A DNA stretch of 44,428 nucleotides from Isosphaera sp. (GTDB lineage: Bacteria; Planctomycetota; Planctomycetia; Gemmatales; Gemmataceae), in assembly GCA_013822345.1 (NCBI GenBank), contig PNKH01000066.1:1-44428 (forward strand), given 5' to 3'. The position numbers and the translations under genes were made by a program. Positions within the stretch are counted from its first letter, which is position 1; every line of letters starts with the position of its first letter. Below, piece after piece: positions 1 to 8,455 of this stretch. A model generated the notes under the pieces. The model worked only from the letters and a program-made list of their open reading frames with translations. It was not told where the DNA came from and ran no database searches.

Positions 1-23
1 ACCGGCGGCTCCATCGGGGTCAT
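1..23 (-). CDS. 5' end of an unidentified gene running off the window
   Basis: An ATG on the minus strand at 23-21 is preceded at a normal distance by GAGGAGG (complement of 32-38), a strong ribosome binding site. Only about seven codons (MTPMEPP) lie inside the window, so no product can be named. It starts 23 bases after the stop of the small membrane protein at 47-175, so the two are probably co-transcribed. Confidence 0.4.
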
Positions 24-46
24 CGCACGTCCTCCTCGTCGGGCGG

Positions 47-175
47 TCAGTTGCCGCCGCACCCGGGCATCAGGAACGCGATCAGCACGAACGGCAGCGG
101 CAGGCCGAGCAGCAGCGCCGCCAGGCCGTAACGGATCTTCCCGCCGCGCGTCGTCTCGGGTTCGTTCGGGGTCAT
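47..175 (-). CDS. small single-pass membrane protein, unknown function
   Basis: A 42-residue protein starting MTPNEPETTRGGK, followed by one hydrophobic stretch (about residues 18-37, rich in L, A, F, P) and ending in PGCGGN. This start is chosen over an upstream in-frame start at 301 because the upstream extension is proline/arginine-rich and looks non-coding, and because a GGAG lies about 10 bases before the ATG. One transmembrane helix with a short cytoplasmic N-terminus is likely. I recognise no family. The next minus-strand gene begins 23 bases after its stop, which supports a real small operon continuing out of the window. Confidence 0.5.
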   Translation of the reverse strand: MTPNEPETTRGGKIRYGLAALLLGLPLPFVLIAFLMPGCGGN

Positions 176-369
176 CTCGGGTCTCCGGCAGGTTCTCGGA
201 TCGGGCCGTCCTCGACGGTTGGGAGAGGGGAATGCAACCGGCGTGCCACCGTCCGGGACCCCTCCTCGATTGTGAAGAAACGTTGAAGATCGGCGGCGCA
301 CCCGTGTCGCCGGGCCGGGCGGGCGAATAACCCGTTGGGTACCTCCCCGGACCGCCCACCTGGTGCCGC

Positions 370-1749
370 ATGAACTTCTGGGACGCCGCCCTGTCTCTCC
401 CGACCGGGCCGCTCGTCTTCCTCGCCGTCGCCCTCGCCGTCGCCCTCGCCTTCGAGTTCATCAACGGGTTCCACGACACCGCCAACGCCGTCACCACCGT
501 CATCTACACCCGCACCCTCAAGCCCACCCCCGCCGTCCTCTACTCCGGCCTGCTGAACTTCCTCGGGGTACTCCTCGGCGGGACGATGATCGCGTTCAGC
601 ATCGTCAACCTGCTGCCGGTCGACCTGCTGATCGAGGGCACCTCCCGGGCCGCCCTGGTGATGGTCCTGTCGCTCCTCGTCGCCGGCGTCGTCTGGAACC
701 TCGGCACCTGGTACCTCGGGATGCCGGTGAGCAGCTCCCACACCCTGATCGGGTCGATCCTCGGGGTCGGGGTGGCGAACAGCCTGCTGTCCGGGGCCGG
801 GCTGTCCGGGGTGAACTGGGCGAAGGCCGGGGAGGTCGGGCTGGCCCTCCTCGTCTCCCCGCTCGTCGGGTTCGGCCTCGCCGCCCTCCTCCTCCTGCTG
901 CTCAAGTCGCTGGTCAAGGAGCCGCGGCTGTACCGGCCGCCGGTCGGGGACGACCGCCCGCCGGGGTGGATCCGCGGGGTGCTGGTCGCCACCTGCGGCG
1001 GGGTCAGCTTCGCCCACGGGTCGAACGACGGGCAGAAGGGGATGGGCCTCGTCCTGCTGGTGCTGATCGGGTTCCTCCCGTTCCACTACGCGGTGAACGT
1101 CAACCGCCCGGAACTGGCCGGGCAGGTGACGGCCGCGGTCGGCGGGATCGAGTCGGTGCTGGCGAAGGAGAAGGTCGAGCTGCCGCCGGCCGCGCGGGCC
1201 GACCTGGACGCGATCCGGGCCGCCCTGGCCGGGAAGGCGTCGTTCGCCGACGTGGAGGAGAAGAAGCGGTGGGAGGTGCGGCAGGCGATCTACCGGCTCC
1301 GGAAGGACGCGGCCGGGGTGCCGGTGTCGGCCGCCGCGAGGGACGAGTTGAAGCCGCACCTGCGGGTGCTCGGGGAGGCGATCGAGTTCGTCCCGCTGTG
1401 GGTGGTGGTGTGCACGGCGCTGGCGCTGGGGGTCGGGACGACGGTCGGGTACAAGCGGATCGTGGTGACGGTGGCGGAGAAGATCGGGAAGACGCACCTC
1501 ACCTACGCCCAGGGGGCGGCGGCCGAGACGGTGGCGGCCGGGACGATCCTGGTGGCGGCGGTGACCGGGCTGCCGGTGAGCACCACGCACGTGCTGTCGA
1601 GCGGGGTGGCCGGGACGATGGTGGCGAACGGGTCCGGGGTGCAGGGCGGGACGGTGCGGAAGATCCTCCTGGCGTGGGCGCTGACGCTGCCGGCGTGCGT
1701 GCTGCTGGCCGGCGGGCTGTTCGCGGTGGGGCGGCTGGTGGCCGGGTGA
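370..1749 (+). CDS. pit: inorganic phosphate transporter, PiT family
   Basis: A 459-residue polytopic inner-membrane protein that should carry phosphate (as neutral metal-phosphate or by cation symport). The PiT signatures are intact: FEFINGFHDTANA at residues 28-40, GMPVSSSHT at 117-125, FAHGSNDGQKGMG near 215-227, and LPVSTTH at 401-407. The two homologous membrane halves are separated by a hydrophilic, charged region (about residues 245-335), presumably cytoplasmic as in other PiT proteins. The ATG at 370 puts the first hydrophobic helix directly after a short N-terminus. No PhoU-like partner is adjacent. A 60-bp palindrome begins 9 bases after the stop. The family assignment is firm; the counter-ion is not visible. 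Confidence 0.93.
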   Translation: MNFWDAALSLPTGPLVFLAVALAVALAFEFINGFHDTANAVTTVIYTRTLKPTPAVLYSGLLNFLGVLLGGTMIAFSIVNLLPVDLLIEGTSRAALVMVLSLLVAGVVWNLGTWYLGMPVSSSHTLIGSILGVGVANSLLSGAGLSGVNWAKAGEVGLALLVSPLVGFGLAALLLLLLKSLVKEPRLYRPPVGDDRPPGWIRGVLVATCGGVSFAHGSNDGQKGMGLVLLVLIGFLPFHYAVNVNRPELAGQVTAAVGGIESVLAKEKVELPPAARADLDAIRAALAGKASFADVEEKKRWEVRQAIYRLRKDAAGVPVSAAARDELKPHLRVLGEAIEFVPLWVVVCTALALGVGTTVGYKRIVVTVAEKIGKTHLTYAQGAAAETVAAGTILVAAVTGLPVSTTHVLSSGVAGTMVANGSGVQGGTVRKILLAWALTLPACVLLAGGLFAVGRLVAG

Positions 1750-1757
1750 CCAACATC

Positions 1758-1817
1758 GTGGGGCAGGCATTCCTGCCTGCCGGTCTCGCGGGCGGCAGGC
1801 AGGAATGCCTGCCCCAC
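1758..1817. repeat. 60-bp palindromic element, 25-10-25 (family A, copy 1)
   Basis: A perfect inverted repeat: left arm 1758-1782, 10-base loop 1783-1792, right arm 1793-1817. The core is CAGGCATTCCTGCCTG, itself palindromic. It starts 9 bases after the stop of the phosphate transporter. There is no T-run, so it is not a standard intrinsic terminator, though the transcript would fold into a very stable hairpin. Related units lie at 2447, 13147 and 38401. Confidence 0.95.
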
Positions 1818-1842
1818 CCACGAGACCCGCCGCCCGGTCTGA

Positions 1843-1848
1843 TATAAT
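1843..1848 (+). promoter_or_regulatory. candidate -10 box upstream of def-fmt-rsmB
   Basis: An exact TATAAT lies 36 bases before the def start in otherwise AT-poor DNA. Transcription starting about seven bases later would leave a leader of roughly 28 bases. No convincing -35 hexamer is visible. It lies between the family A palindrome and def, as expected if the operon starts here. Confidence 0.5.
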
Positions 1849-1883
1849 CCACCGTTCCCGCCAGGCCCCGAGAGTCGCGCCCG

Positions 1884-2435
1884 ATGAAGATCGTGAAGTA
1901 CCCGCACCCGGCGCTCCGGACGCCGGTCAAGCCGGTGACCACCATCGACAAGGAGATCGTGCTGGCCGCCGGCCGGATGCTGGAGCTGATGTACGCCAGC
2001 GACGGTCTCGGCCTGGCCGCCCCGCAGGTCGCCCTGGACGCCCAACTCCTGGTCATGAACTTCGCCGGCGACCCGGCGGTCAAGGACCAGGAGTTCGTGG
2101 CGATCAACCCACAAATCCTGGAGGAGAAGGGGGCGGTGAGCGACCGGGAGGGGTGCCTGAGCTTCCCGGGGCTGTACCAGAACGTCCGCCGGTTCAAGAC
2201 GGTCAGGGTGCGGGCGTACGACCTGAAGGGGGAGCCTTACGAGTTGATCTGCCACGACCTCCCGGCCCGGGTGTGGCAGCACGAGATCGACCACCTGGCC
2301 GGGGTGCTGTTCATCGACAAGATGGGGTCGCTCGGCCGGTCCCGGAGCGAGAAGGACCTGGAGAAGTTCGTCGCCGACTTCGAGAAGGACAAGAAGAAGG
2401 GCCACCTCCCCCCGGGGCTGGAGCCGAAGCTGTGA
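1884..2435 (+). CDS. def: peptide deformylase
   Basis: A 183-residue metalloenzyme that removes the formyl group from the N-terminal methionine of new proteins. All three family motifs are present: GLGLAAPQ at 41-48, EGCLS at 89-93 (Cys is a metal ligand) and QHEIDH at 132-137 (two His ligands and the catalytic Glu). Length is normal for the family. The start MKIVKYPHP is the usual deformylase N-terminus. fmt follows about 70 bases downstream on the same strand, so the enzymes adding and removing the formyl group are co-encoded. The stop is followed after 11 bases by a diverged copy of the family A palindrome. Confidence 0.96.
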   Translation: MKIVKYPHPALRTPVKPVTTIDKEIVLAAGRMLELMYASDGLGLAAPQVALDAQLLVMNFAGDPAVKDQEFVAINPQILEEKGAVSDREGCLSFPGLYQNVRRFKTVRVRAYDLKGEPYELICHDLPARVWQHEIDHLAGVLFIDKMGSLGRSRSEKDLEKFVADFEKDKKKGHLPPGLEPKL

Positions 2436-2446
2436 CCCGGGGCCGG

Positions 2447-2495
2447 GTGGGGCCGGCATTCCTGCCTGCCCGGCAGACAAGAATGTCTGCCCCAC
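2447..2495. repeat. degenerate family A palindrome (copy 2)
   Basis: A 49-base inverted repeat with arms 2447-2470 and 2471-2495, no loop and about four mismatches between arms. It shares the GGCATTCCTGCCTGCC core with the unit at 1758 and lies between def and fmt, ending two bases before the fmt ribosome binding site. It looks like an older copy that has lost its loop. Confidence 0.85.
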
Positions 2496-2506
2496 CGGAG
2501 GGCCGC

Positions 2507-3553
2507 ATGCGACTCGTGATGATGGGTACCGGGACGTTCGCCGAGCCGACCTTCGAGGGGCTGCTCGCGGCGTTCGGCCCGGACGTGGTCGGGCTGGTGA
2601 CGCAGCCGGAGCGCGACGGCGGGAACCGCCGCGGCAGCACCCGCCAGACCGGCAAGGGGATGGCGACCATCGCCGCGACCGCCGGCGTCCCGGTCGTTCA
2701 GCCGGAGAGCATCAACACCCCGGACGGGCTGGAACAACTGCGAGCGCTGCGGCCGGACCTCCTCGTCGTCGCCGCGTACGGCCAGATCCTGTCGAAAGAC
2801 GTGCTGTCGGTCCCGACCCGCGGGACGATCAACGTCCACGCGTCGCTGTTGCCGAAGTACCGCGGGGCGGCGCCGGTGGCGTACGCGGTCCTCAACGGCG
2901 AGACGCGGACCGGCGTCACCATCATCAAGGTGACGCCGGGGCTGGACTCCGGCGACATGATCCTTCAGGGCGACATGCAGATTGCCGCCGACGACACGAC
3001 CGGCACGCTGGAGGCGAAGCTGGCGGCGCTCGGGGCGAAGTTGGCAGTGGAGGCGGTGCGGAAGTACCAGGCGGGCGGTCCGGTGGACGGCGTGAGGCAG
3101 GACCCGGCGCGGGTGACGAAGGCTCCGAAGATCAAGAAGGAGTTCGGGCTGATCGACTGGGCGAAGCCGGCGGAGTACGTCGAGCGGTTCGTGCGGGCGA
3201 TGCAGCCGTGGCCGACCGCGTACACGTTCCTGCACCGCCCCGGCAGGGAGCCGATGCGGGTGATCGTGAACCACGTGCGGGTGTGCGAACAGGGGGCGTG
3301 GCGGAAGAACGAGCCATTCGAGGGTCGGGCTCTGGGCCAGTTACTCATGCCGATGCCGGGTGGTGGTCACTCGCCTTGGCCGGTGGAGAGCCGGTTGATC
3401 GTGTCGGCGGGTTGGGTGGACGGCACCCGGCCGGGCGCCGTCGATGTTCTCGAACTCCAACCGGCCGGGAAGAAGCGGATGACCGCGGAGGAGTTCCTGC
3501 GCGGCCACCCGGTCACCGACGGCATGCGGTTCGGGCCGGAAGTGCTGTCATGA
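2507..3553 (+). CDS. fmt: methionyl-tRNA formyltransferase
   Basis: A 348-residue enzyme that formylates Met-tRNA(fMet) using 10-formyltetrahydrofolate, so that bacterial initiation can proceed. The N-terminal Rossmann-type domain carries the catalytic signature NVHASLLPKYRGAAP at 109-123; Asn109, His111 and Asp147 (in GLDSGD) match the Asn-His-Asp triad of the E. coli enzyme. The C-terminal tRNA-binding domain follows (from about residue 210). The ATG at 2507 is preceded by GGAGGG at 2497-2502; the frame is open further upstream, but that stretch covers the palindrome and out-of-frame def, so the longer form is unlikely. Its TGA overlaps the ATG of rsmB. Confidence 0.95.
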   Translation: MRLVMMGTGTFAEPTFEGLLAAFGPDVVGLVTQPERDGGNRRGSTRQTGKGMATIAATAGVPVVQPESINTPDGLEQLRALRPDLLVVAAYGQILSKDVLSVPTRGTINVHASLLPKYRGAAPVAYAVLNGETRTGVTIIKVTPGLDSGDMILQGDMQIAADDTTGTLEAKLAALGAKLAVEAVRKYQAGGPVDGVRQDPARVTKAPKIKKEFGLIDWAKPAEYVERFVRAMQPWPTAYTFLHRPGREPMRVIVNHVRVCEQGAWRKNEPFEGRALGQLLMPMPGGGHSPWPVESRLIVSAGWVDGTRPGAVDVLELQPAGKKRMTAEEFLRGHPVTDGMRFGPEVLS

Positions 3554-4893
3554 CGACCGCCCGGCGGGTCGCCGCCGACGTGCTCCACCGGTCCCGCGCC
3601 CGCGAGGCGTTCGCCGCCGAGCTGATCGACGCCGCGGCCGCCGCCCTGTCGCCGCTGGACCGCCGGTTCGTCATCCAGTTGGTCAACGGCGTCCTCCGCC
3701 GCAAGGCCACCCTCGACGCCCTCCTGAAGCCGTTCATCCAACTCCCGCCGCACGCGGTCCAGCCGCGGGTGTGGGACGTGCTCCACCTTGGGGCGTTCCA
3801 GCTCGCGCTGCTCACCCACGTCCCGAAGCACGCGGCCGTCAACGAGGCGGTCGAGTTGGCGGCCCGCGTCGGGGCGCCGAAGGCGAAGGGGTTCGTCAAC
3901 GGGGTACTCCGCCGCGTCGCCGAACTGGTGACCGACGACTTCACCGACGCCGCCGGCCCCGCCGCGGTGCCGTTCGAGGACGGCCGGTACCGCCGGCTCG
4001 CGAAGCCGGTGCTGCCCGACCCCGCCGCCCAACCCGACGCCTACCTGGCCGCCGCCTTCTCGTTCCCGAAATGGCTCGTCGACCGGTGGCTCGGCCGGCA
4101 CGACTTCGACGAGTGCGTCCGGCTCGGGTTCTGGTTCAACGCCCCGCCGCCGCTGTGGCTCCGGGTCAACAAGCTGCACGGCGACCGCGAGACGTACCGC
4201 CTCCGCCTCGCCGCCGCGCTGATCGACGCCGAGCCGGGCGAGCACCCGCAGTCGCTCCGCCTGGTCGAGAGTCACGCGGTGCGTGACCTACCCGGGTACG
4301 CGGACGGCGACTTCGCGGTGCAGGACCACGCGTCGATGCTGGTGGCGTCGGCGGCCGGGGTGCAGCCGGGGATGCGGGTGCTGGACCTGTGCAGCGCCCC
4401 CGGCGGGAAGACGACGCACCTCGCCGAGCTGATGGACAACCGCGGCCGGGTGACCGCCTGCGACCCCGACCCGAAGCGGCTCGAAACGGTGACAGCGCTG
4501 TGTCAGCGGCTCCGGATCAAGGGCGTCGAGACGGTCGTGCTGAGGGAGAACGACGAGCCGCCGGCCGGCCCGTTCGACGCCGCGGTGGTGGACGTGCCGT
4601 GCAGCAACACCGGGGTGCTGGGTCGGCGGCCGGAGGTGCGGTGGCGGCTGCGGCCGGGCGAGTTCGAGCACCTGGTCCGGCTGCAGACGCGGCTCCTGAT
4701 CCAGGCGGGGGAGCGGGTGAAGCCGGGCGGGGCGGTGGTGTACTCGACGTGCAGCACCGAGCCGGACGAGAATGGCGGGGTGGTGCGGGCGGTGCTCCGC
4801 GGGATGCGGTCGCTGAAGCTGGAGGCGGAGCACCACGCGGTCCCCGGGCGGCCGTCCGACGGCGGGTACTGGGCGCGGCTGCGGAAGGGCTGA
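3550..4893 (+). CDS. rsmB: 16S rRNA (cytosine-C5) methyltransferase RsmB/Sun
   Basis: A 447-residue protein in two parts. The N-terminal NusB-like RNA-binding domain (about 1-140; note VNEAVELAARVGAPKAKGFVNG) is followed by a SAM-dependent methyltransferase domain. Visible motifs: LDLCSAPGGKTT at 278-289 (SAM binding), DVPCSNTGVLGRRPEVRW from 348 (Cys351, release cysteine) and YSTCST at 398-403 (Cys401, nucleophile). It methylates C5 of a 16S rRNA cytosine (C967 in E. coli). The ATG overlaps the fmt TGA by four bases, indicating translational coupling. A fmt-rsmB pairing is common in bacteria. A 70-aa segment around residues 120-160 (VTDDFTDAAGPAAV...) looks like a lineage-specific insertion. 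Confidence 0.93.
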   Translation: MTTARRVAADVLHRSRAREAFAAELIDAAAAALSPLDRRFVIQLVNGVLRRKATLDALLKPFIQLPPHAVQPRVWDVLHLGAFQLALLTHVPKHAAVNEAVELAARVGAPKAKGFVNGVLRRVAELVTDDFTDAAGPAAVPFEDGRYRRLAKPVLPDPAAQPDAYLAAAFSFPKWLVDRWLGRHDFDECVRLGFWFNAPPPLWLRVNKLHGDRETYRLRLAAALIDAEPGEHPQSLRLVESHAVRDLPGYADGDFAVQDHASMLVASAAGVQPGMRVLDLCSAPGGKTTHLAELMDNRGRVTACDPDPKRLETVTALCQRLRIKGVETVVLRENDEPPAGPFDAAVVDVPCSNTGVLGRRPEVRWRLRPGEFEHLVRLQTRLLIQAGERVKPGGAVVYSTCSTEPDENGGVVRAVLRGMRSLKLEAEHHAVPGRPSDGGYWARLRKG

Positions 4894-4967
4894 CGTTCCG
4901 GGGCGGCCGTCGGGTCGGTAACATAACCGTTCCCCGATCGGCCCCGTCTCATAACGGACCCCCGACC

Positions 4968-6434
4968 ATGCCGCAGAAGGTGTACATCGAGACCGTCGGC
5001 TGCCAGATGAACGTCCTCGACAGCGAACTCGTCGTCGGGGCCCTCCGCCGGCACGGCTACGCCCTCACCGACACCCCGGCCGACGCCGACGTCCTGCTGT
5101 TCAACACCTGCTCCGTCCGCGAGCACGCCGAGGACAAGACGTACTCCGCCCTCGGCCGGGTGCGGCACGTCAAGCGGCGCAACCCGGACGCGGTCATCGG
5201 CGTGCTCGGGTGCATGGCCCAGAAGGACCAGGACGCGGTCCGCCGGCGCGCCCCGTTCGTCGACCTGGTCGTCGGCACCGGGCAACTCGCGGAGGTGCCG
5301 GCGCTCGTTGATAAGGTGCGCGCGACCCGCGAGCCGCAGCTGGCGGTGAGCCTCGGCCGGGCGGACGCCGGCCGGCACGAGGTCGAGGCGAGCTTCGTCA
5401 GCTACGACCCGGCCCGCGACCCGTCGATGCGGCCGACCCCGTTCCAGGCGTACGTCCGGATCCAGATCGGGTGCGACAAGTTCTGCACCTACTGCGTCGT
5501 CCCGTCCACCCGCGGCCCGGAGCAGAGCCGGCCGCCGGAGCACATCTGGGCGGAGGTCCGGCAACTCGTCGACCAGGGATGCAAGGAGGTGACGCTGCTC
5601 GGCCAGACGGTGAACAGCTACGCCTACCAGCGCGGCGAGAGCCGCACGCGGCTCTCCGACCTGATCGCCGGGATGCACGATACCCCCGGCCTCGAACGGG
5701 TCAAGTTCGTCACCAACTACCCGAAGGACATGACCGACGACCTGCTCGACGCGGTGCGGGAGCTGCCGAAGGTGGTGAAGTACCTGCACGTCCCGGTGCA
5801 GTCCGGGTGCGACGAGGTGCTGCGGCGGATGAAGCGGAACTACACCGCCGCGTACTACGTCGAGATGCTCGCCCGGTGCCGGGAGCGGGTGCCGGGGGTG
5901 GCGGTCACGTCGGACTTCATCGTCGGGTTCTGCGGCGAGACGGAGGAGAGCTACCGGAAGACGGCAGACCTGGTGCGGGCGGCGCGGTTCAAGAACAGCT
6001 TCATCTTCAAGTACAGCGAGCGGCCGGGGACGAAGGCGGCCGGCCGGTACCCGGACGACGTGCCGGACGAGGTGAAGAAGCGACGGAACAACGACCTGTT
6101 GGCGATCCAGACGGAGAACAGCCGACTCGACCACCGGGCGCAGGTGGGTTCGACGGTCGAGGTGCTGGTGGAGGGTCCGAGCCGGCACGGGGAGCGGGTC
6201 GCCGGCCCGGTCCGGCAACTCACCGGCCGGACCATGACCGACCACATCGTCGTCTTCGACGGCTCCGACCGCCTGATCGGGCAGACCGTGCGCGTAGCGG
6301 TGACCGACGCCAGCCCGTTCACCCTGTACGGCGACGTGGAGCCGGCGAGCCGGGAGCGTGAGCGACCGGAGGACGCAACTCCGGTCGCTCACGCTCCGGG
6401 TTCGCCCGGACGCTTCCCGCTGCCCCTGGCGTGA
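4968..6434 (+). CDS. miaB: tRNA-2-methylthio-N6-dimethylallyladenosine synthase MiaB
   Basis: A radical-SAM methylthiotransferase that adds a methylthio group to isopentenylated A37 of tRNAs. It carries the auxiliary-cluster cysteines C12 (VGCQMN), C48 (NTCSVREHAEDK) and C82 (GCMAQ), the radical-SAM triad C169-x3-C173-x2-C176 (GCDKFCTYC) and a C-terminal TRAM domain. NTCSVREHAEDK and the MPQKVYIETVGCQMN start distinguish MiaB from RimO/MtaB. The 488-residue length exceeds the usual 440-475: from about residue 459 the sequence (PASRERERPEDATPVAHAP...) is encoded by an inverted repeat at 6344-6406 that has replaced the original end of the gene. Catalysis should be unaffected since the extension follows the TRAM domain. 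Confidence 0.95.
   Translation: MPQKVYIETVGCQMNVLDSELVVGALRRHGYALTDTPADADVLLFNTCSVREHAEDKTYSALGRVRHVKRRNPDAVIGVLGCMAQKDQDAVRRRAPFVDLVVGTGQLAEVPALVDKVRATREPQLAVSLGRADAGRHEVEASFVSYDPARDPSMRPTPFQAYVRIQIGCDKFCTYCVVPSTRGPEQSRPPEHIWAEVRQLVDQGCKEVTLLGQTVNSYAYQRGESRTRLSDLIAGMHDTPGLERVKFVTNYPKDMTDDLLDAVRELPKVVKYLHVPVQSGCDEVLRRMKRNYTAAYYVEMLARCRERVPGVAVTSDFIVGFCGETEESYRKTADLVRAARFKNSFIFKYSERPGTKAAGRYPDDVPDEVKKRRNNDLLAIQTENSRLDHRAQVGSTVEVLVEGPSRHGERVAGPVRQLTGRTMTDHIVVFDGSDRLIGQTVRVAVTDASPFTLYGDVEPASRERERPEDATPVAHAPGSPGRFPLPLA
6344..6406. repeat. family B palindrome (copy 1), read into miaB
   Basis: Inverted repeat with 28-base arms 6344-6371 and 6379-6406 (two mismatches) and a 7-base loop. The core GGGAGCGTGAGCGACCGGAG is shared with the 64-base palindrome at 26930-26993 and partly with 19303-19360. 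It lies in frame at the 3' end of miaB, which stops 28 bases beyond the right arm. Confidence 0.93.
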
Positions 6435-6518
6435 CCGCGGGATTATTCTGAATCTCGGGTGCCGTCCGGCGAAGTACCGTCGGACCGACAACCTCTCCCG
6501 CGTTCCCGGGGGCCGGCC

Positions 6519-8210
6519 GTGTTCGTCTTCGTCAGGTGCGTCGCGGCGGCGGTGGCGGAGGTCGGGGTGCGCGGCCTGGTCGGGCTGGTGCCCGGCGGGG
6601 AGTACGCGTGCAAGGTGGCGGACGCCGCCTGGAGGAAGTACCGCGAGCGGCAGCGGGACGACGGGTTGCGGGACGATGTCCGGCGGATGGCGGAGGCGGC
6701 GTTCGACGAGGCGAAGTGGGCCGGGGCCGAGGCGGCCCGGGAGGAGGCGGCCCGCCACAGCTTGCCGGACGCCGACGCCCAGAACCTGGAACTGTTCCTG
6801 ACGCAGATCCCGGCGGCGGTGCGGGCGTCGCTGAAGCGGCCGGACGACCCGACCGGGCGGAGCGTGCCGGCGGCGTTCGCGCTACGGTCGGCGGACGACG
6901 TGCTGCGGCTGCTGCCGCCGCGGCTGCCGCGGTTCCGGCCCGGGGACGCGCTGCCCGGCGGCCCGGGGTGGGTGCTGGAGGAGCAGATCGGGGCCGGCGG
7001 GTTCGGGGAGGTGTGGCTGGCCCGGTACGGCGACGCCGGGCGGTCGAACATCGTCGGGGCGGTGAAGTTCTGCCACGGGCTGGAAGTCCGCGACCTGCGG
7101 CACGAGTTGGACGTGGTGACGCGGGTGATGGCCGCCGGCCGTCACCCCGGGGTGGTGCCGGTGCTGGCCCAGCACCTGGACGGCGACGCCCCGTGGGTGA
7201 TGTACGAGTACGTGCCCGACGGCGACCTCGCGGACCGCATCCGGGAGTGGGCCGCGTTGCCCGCCGGCGAGCGGGTGCCGCGGGTGGTGGCCGCCCTGAA
7301 GGTGCTGGCGGAGGACGTCGGCCGGTGGCACCGGCTCAGCCCGGCCGTCGTCCACCGCGACCTGAAACCGAGTAACGTCCTGTTCGACGCACCGGCCGGC
7401 CGGTTCCGGGTGACGGACTTCGGGATCGGCGGGGTGTCGGCGCGGGAAGCCCTGCGGGCCGAGACGACCGGACAGTCCAGCCGCGGCGGCCGACTGCTGT
7501 CTTACCTGCGCGGGTCGCACACCCCGCTGTATTCGTCGCCGCAGCAGCGGGACGGCTCTGACCCGGACCCGCGGGACGACGTCCACGCCCTCGGGGTGAT
7601 CGCCTACCAGATGCTGACGGGCCACCTGGCCCAGGGGTGCGGCACCGACTTCGAGGACGACCTGACGGAGTCCGGGGCGGACGGCGAGTTGATCCGGGTG
7701 CTGAAGCGCTGCACCGCCCAGAGGCCGGACCGCCGCCCCGCCGACGCCGCAGAACTGGCGGCCGAGTTGGCCCGACTGGGACCGGCGGTGGCCCCGACCG
7801 GCCCGGCGGCCGCGCCGCCGCAGACCCACGCCCGCCGACGAGAGGCGGAGGCCCATCACGCCCTCGGCCTGAAGTACTACCTCGGGGACGGGGTGACCCA
7901 GGACTGTGCGGAGGCCATGCGGTGGTTCCGCGAGGCCGCCGACCTGGGGCACGCCGACGCCCAGTACCGCCTCGGGTGGGGGTACTGCCTCGGACTGGGA
8001 GTGTCGCGGGACTACGCGGAGGCGGTGCGGTGGTGCCGGAGGGCGGCCGACCAGAACCACGTCGGCGCGCAGGCCCAACTCGGGGTGCTGTACGCGGACG
8101 GGCTGGGTGTCACCAAGAACCTCGTGACCGCGGGCGAGTGGTTCCGCCGGGCGGCGGCCCAGGGCGACGAGACCGCGAAGAACGAGCTGAGGAAGTTGGG
8201 GGCGGGGTGA
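6519..8210 (+). CDS. Hanks-type serine/threonine protein kinase with C-terminal Sel1 repeats
   Basis: A 563-residue kinase, counted from a GTG at 6519 (another in-frame GTG at 6459 would add 20 residues). Residues 1-150 are a helical, arginine/alanine-rich region. The kinase domain follows: glycine loop IGAGGFGEVW from 157, ATP-binding Lys183 (AVKFCH), catalytic HRDLKPSN at 279-286 and DFG at 300-302, all intact, so it should be active. From about 447 to the end are three Sel1-like repeats (ALGLKYYLGDGVTQD, RLGWGYCLGLGVSRD, QLGVLYADGLGVTKN), a protein-binding solenoid. No transmembrane helix is visible, so it is probably cytoplasmic. The substrate is unknown. Confidence 0.88.
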   Translation: MFVFVRCVAAAVAEVGVRGLVGLVPGGEYACKVADAAWRKYRERQRDDGLRDDVRRMAEAAFDEAKWAGAEAAREEAARHSLPDADAQNLELFLTQIPAAVRASLKRPDDPTGRSVPAAFALRSADDVLRLLPPRLPRFRPGDALPGGPGWVLEEQIGAGGFGEVWLARYGDAGRSNIVGAVKFCHGLEVRDLRHELDVVTRVMAAGRHPGVVPVLAQHLDGDAPWVMYEYVPDGDLADRIREWAALPAGERVPRVVAALKVLAEDVGRWHRLSPAVVHRDLKPSNVLFDAPAGRFRVTDFGIGGVSAREALRAETTGQSSRGGRLLSYLRGSHTPLYSSPQQRDGSDPDPRDDVHALGVIAYQMLTGHLAQGCGTDFEDDLTESGADGELIRVLKRCTAQRPDRRPADAAELAAELARLGPAVAPTGPAAAPPQTHARRREAEAHHALGLKYYLGDGVTQDCAEAMRWFREAADLGHADAQYRLGWGYCLGLGVSRDYAEAVRWCRRAADQNHVGAQAQLGVLYADGLGVTKNLVTAGEWFRRAAAQGDETAKNELRKLGAG

Positions 8211-8230
8211 GGTGAGGTTCGGCGTCTGCT

Positions 8231-8416
8231 CTTCACCCCGAAGGGGTGGGACAGGGTAGCCCGGGGCACCGCCCCGGGTTCCCGTCGGCGCACACCCCGC
8301 AGCCTGAAGGGCTGCGACACGCCACCTTGTCCCAGCCCTTCAGGCTGGAAACACAACACCACGCCGGACCCGGGGCGGTGCCCCGGGCTACCCTGTCCCA
8401 CCCCTTCGGAGTGAAG
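8231..8416. repeat. nested inverted repeat, about 186 bp (family C)
   Basis: The outer arms 8231-8279 and 8368-8416 are 49 bases each with one mismatch (ends CTTCAC / GTGAAG; inside, CCCGGGGCACCGCCCCGGG). An inner pair, AGCCTGAAGGGCT at 8301-8313 and AGCCCTTCAGGCT at 8334-8346, is perfect. The whole 245-base gap between the kinase gene and the next small gene is filled by this element. Arms begin 20 bases after the kinase stop. Confidence 0.93.
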
Positions 8417-8455
8417 ACCGGATCGGATCCCGAGTGCCCGCCCCCGGGGTTACGG

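Noticed and set aside
1758-1817. Intrinsic terminator after the phosphate transporter
   Set aside because: The hairpin is strong, but there is no T-run and the same unit occurs inside glnE, so it is listed as a repeat, not a terminator.
172-1821. Long open frame on the minus strand opposite the phosphate transporter
   Set aside because: Its translation is Arg/Pro/Gly/His-rich with no domain, whereas the plus frame has all PiT motifs. Long antisense frames are expected at this GC content.
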